64,000 nt of DNA, taken from assembly GCF_001687665.2 (NCBI RefSeq), contig NZ_CP016543.2, positions 1,612,001 through 1,676,000 on the forward strand. Reading direction: 5' to 3'. Of this stretch, positions 60,768 to 64,000 are shown piece by piece; the first letter of the stretch is position 1, and every line of letters begins with the position of its first letter. The notes beneath the pieces are model-generated. The model saw only the letters and a program-made list of their open reading frames with translations. It did not search any database and was not told the DNA's origin. The stretch is from Planococcus donghaensis. Its GTDB lineage: Bacteria > Bacillota > Bacilli > Bacillales_A > Planococcaceae. The position numbers and the translations under genes were made by a program.

Positions 60768-61175
60768 TCATTTTTCAAATCGCACGAATGTTTTTTCTGG
60801 TATTTCAATTTGATCAATATCAAACTCATTAAGTCTTAAGGTTAAGTTGCTCGAGCGCTCTTCGCGCTCCTCGCCGATCCAACACGTGTAATGCTCAAAG
60901 AAATCACCTTTTTCAAGATAGCTGTCCATGATTTCACAAAGCCTAATTAGCTTCTTTTTTGATTCAATTGATGTGCTAGTGTTCGTAGATTTCGAAATTT
61001 CAATTCCCCAATCACTTGATACCTCATAGACATAAGGCGTGGTGAACTGATACTTTTTTACATTTTGACGGTCGAACTTGCTTGAAAAACAGATACCAAT
61101 GAGTATTAAATCATTAGAATCAGGGTCACTAAGCGGTATTTCTATATTGCATCCAATATAGCCTGCTAAACTCAT
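60768..61175 (-). CDS. Orphan soluble protein of unknown function
   Basis: A 135-residue protein from ATG 61175, with GGAGG eight bases upstream; longer frames to 61205 contain that site. It is acidic and polar with no membrane helix or signal peptide (GYIGCNIEIPLSDPDSNDLI; WIGEEREERSSN). No family was recognised. It has its own terminator and is framed by two short direct repeats, which raises the possibility of a small mobile cassette. Confidence 0.65.
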   Translation of the reverse strand: MSLAGYIGCNIEIPLSDPDSNDLILIGICFSSKFDRQNVKKYQFTTPYVYEVSSDWGIEISKSTNTSTSIESKKKLIRLCEIMDSYLEKGDFFEHYTCWIGEEREERSSNLTLRLNEFDIDQIEIPEKTFVRFEK

Positions 61176-61286
61176 CTTCATAACCTCCTTATTGAAAAGC
61201 GCCAATATATTAAAATACAGATCTTGCTAAAATAAGACTTCAAGAAACTTAAAATTGTTGGCAATGTATGTAGACCCTTTTATAAG

Positions 61287-61323
61287 TATACAGCTGGTTG
61301 TAGCAACAGAGGATTGTCGATAA
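61287..61323. repeat. Right copy of flanking direct repeats
   Basis: TATACAGCTG (61287-61296) and AGAGGATTGTCGATAA (61308-61323) match the left copies exactly. Confidence 0.65.
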
Positions 61324-61470
61324 AAAATTCAAATAATTATAAATCGCTTCTATATAGCCCAGTAACTCTATCTAAGCAAGATCAAGATAAACACGAGAAA
61401 AATTCAGTTTTTTTGGATGGATTAATGCCTCCTATGGTAGTATAAATGGATTATGGGTAGGAGGGATAGG

Positions 61471-62388
61471 GTGGAAAATAAATCAGCGTGGCTACTTATT
61501 GCAATCGGTGCTTCACTATGGGGAGTTATCGGGGTTTTTGTTACTTACCTTTATGAAGTAGGGTTTACGCCACTAGAAGTTGTCGCGGTGCGTGTGTTAA
61601 CAGCTTCCATCTTTATGGTTCCTTATGTTTTGATGAAAAATCGGCAGTTGTTCAAAATAAAGGTGAAGGATTCTAGGTATTTCATAGGTACCGGTATTAT
61701 TAGTATTGTTCTCTTTAACTGGTGTTTGTTTAGTTCGATGAGAGAGTCTTCTATTTCGATTGCTTTTATTTTGCTGTATACAGCACCGGCATTTGTGACG
61801 ATTTTATCGCGCATCTTCTTTAAAGAAGCATTAACTGCTCGCAAACTTACAGCCCTCCTCGTTACGTTAATAGGGTGCTCGCTTGTTATTGGAATCTTTT
61901 CTAGTTCTACCGCATCCATTTCACTTTATGGATTAACCCTTGGACTCGGATCAGGATTTTTCTATGCCCTTTACAGCATATTTGGAAAAGCAGCCCTATC
62001 AAAATATGACTCGTTAACCGTTACGGTATACACGTTTCTTTTCGCGACCGTGGCTATAGTCCCTTTTAGTGGATTAGGTTCGAAACTTTCTACTTTGACG
62101 GATTTAAAAGTCCTTGGACTGGTAGTTGGACTTGGCTTTCTTTCGACCATGTTGCCATTTATCTTCTACACAAAAGGTCTTCAATATGTCGAGTCAAGCC
62201 GCGCCTCCATTATCGCAACAATTGAACCTGTCGTTGCTTCGGTCGTAGGGTTCTTTATCTTTAATGAAACGTTATCAACGTGGCAATACCTCGGCATGAT
62301 CATGGTGATCAGCTCGGTCATTATTGTACAGGAATCCAAGAAACAAAAAGCCAATCGCCCCCAGCAATTTGACCAAGCTGGCGCGTAA
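61471..62388 (+). CDS. EamA/DMT family transporter
   Basis: A 305-residue ten-helix drug/metabolite transporter with two EamA repeats (about 7-138 and 150-290). The second repeat starts GLTLGLGSGFFYALYSIFGK, and LQYVESSRASIIATIEPVVA near the end is the usual conserved segment. GTG 61471 is chosen because AGGAGGG ends five bases before it. The ATG at 61453 is upstream of that site. The substrate is unknown. Confidence 0.88.
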   Translation: MENKSAWLLIAIGASLWGVIGVFVTYLYEVGFTPLEVVAVRVLTASIFMVPYVLMKNRQLFKIKVKDSRYFIGTGIISIVLFNWCLFSSMRESSISIAFILLYTAPAFVTILSRIFFKEALTARKLTALLVTLIGCSLVIGIFSSSTASISLYGLTLGLGSGFFYALYSIFGKAALSKYDSLTVTVYTFLFATVAIVPFSGLGSKLSTLTDLKVLGLVVGLGFLSTMLPFIFYTKGLQYVESSRASIIATIEPVVASVVGFFIFNETLSTWQYLGMIMVISSVIIVQESKKQKANRPQQFDQAGA

Positions 62389-62429
62389 GTTCGTTACACA
62401 TACTCTTTACTGATTAATAGGAGGATCTA

Positions 62430-62987
62430 ATGAAATTTATCATGCTATTTGGTCCACAAGCTGTCGGCAAGATGACGATTGGACATGAACTTGAAAAAAG
62501 CACTCTGTTAAAATTGTTTCACAATCATATGACCATTGAACTGTTGCATCCTTTGTTTGAGTTTGGTGATGAAACGTGGCGGCTTTCAACCCTGTTTCGT
62601 CAAGAGATTTTCAAATCGTTCGCCAAAAGTAAGGAAGAAGGCATGATTTTCACCTATGTATGGGCTTTTGATTGCCAAGAGGATTGGGATTTTGTCGAAC
62701 AAACACGGACGATTTTTGAAGCGGCCGGAGGAGAAGTTTATTTTGTTGAACTAGAAGCGGAAGTCACCGAACGTATGGAGCGGAATCGCTCGGCGCATCG
62801 CCTTGAACACAAGCCAACAAAGCGAAACACACAAGCATCTGAACTTGAATTGATCGAGTCGATGAATACATATCGGTTAAACTCGTTGCCAAACGAAATT
62901 CAAGAACCCAATTATATGCGAATTGATAATACACATCTATGTCCCAAAAGCGTTGCGATGAAGATTAAAGATCATTTTAACTTGTAA
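62430..62987 (+). CDS. P-loop kinase-like/AAA family protein
   Basis: A 185-residue nucleotide-binding protein. The Walker A loop is GPQAVGKMT (residues 8-16), with a later LID-like RSAHRLEHKPTKRN (about residues 119-132). The fold resembles small-molecule kinases such as shikimate or chloramphenicol phosphotransferase-like proteins, but no specific substrate motif is seen. The ATG is behind GGAGG. It stands between a DMT transporter and an ANT(4')-like gene in the same orientation. Confidence 0.75.
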   Translation: MKFIMLFGPQAVGKMTIGHELEKSTLLKLFHNHMTIELLHPLFEFGDETWRLSTLFRQEIFKSFAKSKEEGMIFTYVWAFDCQEDWDFVEQTRTIFEAAGGEVYFVELEAEVTERMERNRSAHRLEHKPTKRNTQASELELIESMNTYRLNSLPNEIQEPNYMRIDNTHLCPKSVAMKIKDHFNL

Positions 62988-63052
62988 ATGGCGGGGAAAT
63001 ACTTTCGACTGTTTGTAAACAGAACGAGAGGTTATGTAAGGAGGTAGTTGTA

Positions 63053-63814
63053 TTGTTAATGTATCCTGATTCTACTACTCGAAGTGAAAAAGTAGACATG
63101 ATTGCTGTATTAAAAGAACGGTTGTTGGCAGCTTACGGGGAGCAGCTACTAGCCATCGGCGTATACGGCTCTATAGCGCTAGAGACAGAGGGACCGTATT
63201 CAGATATTGAAATGCATGTGGTGACAAAAGAGTATCATCGCTTAGAAGATCTTGAATTTGTTTACGATAAGTTCAAAATCGAAATCGGTTTTCATGACAA
63301 GCAGGCGTTTTTTGAGAAAGCCAAAAAGATTGATGATGCTTGGGCGATCAAAGCAGGAGCGTTTATCCATGTTTTACCTGTATACGATCCTACAAACCTG
63401 TTTGATCAAGTGAAAAGCTTGCCTTTTAAAGGGTTGAGTTTATCTGCTCACCGTGTAATGAAAGAATTCATGGTGGGGGAGCCATACGAGACCATGGCAA
63501 AAATTCGTAATAGTTACCATAGCGGCAACCACAACTACATCCCGCTTGGCGCAAACGATTTGGTGTGGGAAACAGCCAAGTTAATCGGTCTTGCAAACCA
63601 TACATACTACAGTACAAGAGCGAAAACTTACGAAGAATCCATACAGTTAGAGTCCGTGCCTTCTGGTTACAAAGAAATTGTGCACCACGTGAAATATGGA
63701 CAGCTGACGGATACGGAAATGGTTTACCAGCTTTGTGAAGGTTTATGGACAGGGTTAAATGATTGGATGGAGTCATTGGGATTGGATTACCGGCTCAAAC
63801 AACTTCCGTTTTAG
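63053..63814 (+). CDS. ANT(4')-like aminoglycoside nucleotidyltransferase homologue
   Basis: A 253-residue protein collinear with the kanamycin nucleotidyltransferase ANT(4')-I (256 aa). The catalytic loop is GVYGSIALETEGPYSDIEMH, with Gly39, Ser40, Asp51 and Glu53; the plasmid enzyme has GVYGSLGRQTDGPYSDIEMM. Shared later segments include LPSGY-like VPSGYKEIVHHVKYGQLTDT and the C-terminal IPF-like LPF. TTG 63053 has GGAGG eight bases upstream. The protein is clearly divergent from the resistance enzyme, so activity on aminoglycosides is possible but unproven. Confidence 0.85.
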   Translation: MLMYPDSTTRSEKVDMIAVLKERLLAAYGEQLLAIGVYGSIALETEGPYSDIEMHVVTKEYHRLEDLEFVYDKFKIEIGFHDKQAFFEKAKKIDDAWAIKAGAFIHVLPVYDPTNLFDQVKSLPFKGLSLSAHRVMKEFMVGEPYETMAKIRNSYHSGNHNYIPLGANDLVWETAKLIGLANHTYYSTRAKTYEESIQLESVPSGYKEIVHHVKYGQLTDTEMVYQLCEGLWTGLNDWMESLGLDYRLKQLPF

Positions 63815-63874
63815 TGTTAAATCGGGAATATATTTTTTTATTTAGTTGTATTTCAAAACGGAGGAGCTTATAAA

Positions 63875-64000
63875 ATGCATATACGAAATTCTGCAAAAGC
63901 GGTAATCGAAAAAGAGGGTCATGTGCTACTGACCAAAAATATAGACGCAGAAGGCATCTTTTATTTGTTTCCTGGTGGGGGACAAGAACACGGGGAAGTA
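63875..64000 (+). CDS. Nudix hydrolase, N-terminal part
   Basis: The window ends inside this gene; 42 codons are visible. VIEKEGHVLLTKNIDAEG is followed by FYLFPGGGQEHGEV, the first half of a Nudix box (GGGxExGE). The ATG has GGAGGAG nine bases upstream. It hydrolyses a nucleoside diphosphate linked to an unknown group X. Confidence 0.88.
   Translation, partial: MHIRNSAKAVIEKEGHVLLTKNIDAEGIFYLFPGGGQEHGEV

Overview
The window looks like chromosome of an AT-rich Gram-positive member of the Bacillales, most likely Planococcaceae (Planococcus or a near relative). Genes start behind strong AAGGAGG-type ribosome sites and end in U-tailed hairpins. Family content is typical Bacillota: CtaG with DUF2243, a CwlO-like LytM hydrolase, SpoIIP, thioredoxin-type ArsC, UPF0316, PadR with a HAAS-type partner. 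A paired 100-bp intergenic repeat resembles one I recall from many Bacillaceae and Planococcaceae. The genus is an inference. No rRNA, tRNA, CRISPR array, phage or transposase gene was seen.

Layout. 1-6.6 kb: end of an aminoglycoside-phosphotransferase-fold gene, YciI-like protein, DUF2243-CtaG pair, a large paired inverted repeat, an MFS exporter, an ECF sigma/anti-sigma pair and small membrane proteins. 6.7-11.6 kb: a YczE-type remnant, an RmlD-like reductase and a TetR-ABC exporter operon with two visible operators on its promoter. 11.8-17.4 kb: M3 oligopeptidase, a ResA-like thioredoxin with a membrane partner, a methyltransferase, and an operon of two YdcZ-type transporters around a Crp/Fnr regulator. 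17.6-20.5 kb: 3-hydroxybutyrate dehydrogenase with a GntP-type permease, next to the ruins of a second GntP-type permease. 20.6-26.7 kb: single genes of mixed type, including a YtkA-like pseudogene and a DedA-PAP2 fusion gene broken by one in-frame stop. 26.8-31.5 kb: copper handling (multicopper oxidase lipoprotein, BNR-type lipoprotein, CopB ATPase). 31.7-36.2 kb: LytM hydrolase, SpoIIP, a secreted coiled-coil protein and a cupin/HD-GYP protein.

36.2-41.3 kb: TetR regulator divergent from a BCCT carrier coupled to a CocE/NonD hydrolase and a UPF0316 protein, a likely uptake-and-hydrolysis unit. 41.3-49.8 kb: two divergent transcription units (SelD-N-terminus-like flavoprotein and CDP-alcohol phosphatidyltransferase; mercuric-reductase-like/DUF1499 fusion, TVP38 protein and a YnjBCD-type ABC importer) whose gene set recalls the E. 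coli ydjX-ynjF region and has no settled function. 49.8-52.6 kb: ArsR-ArsC and an acyl-CoA synthetase.

53.8-58.3 kb is the most interesting stretch: a consensus promoter with a perfect 7-1-7 Fur box at its start point leads into acyl carrier protein, adenylating ligase, AlgI/DltB-type MBOAT acyltransferase and DltD/AlgJ-type SGNH protein. These are all the parts of a Dlt-like cell-surface acylation system, but in a non-Dlt gene order and apparently under iron control. 58.4-64 kb: small membrane proteins, PadR/HAAS pair, an orphan gene framed by direct repeats, an EamA transporter, a P-loop kinase-like protein, an ANT(4')-like nucleotidyltransferase and the start of a Nudix gene.
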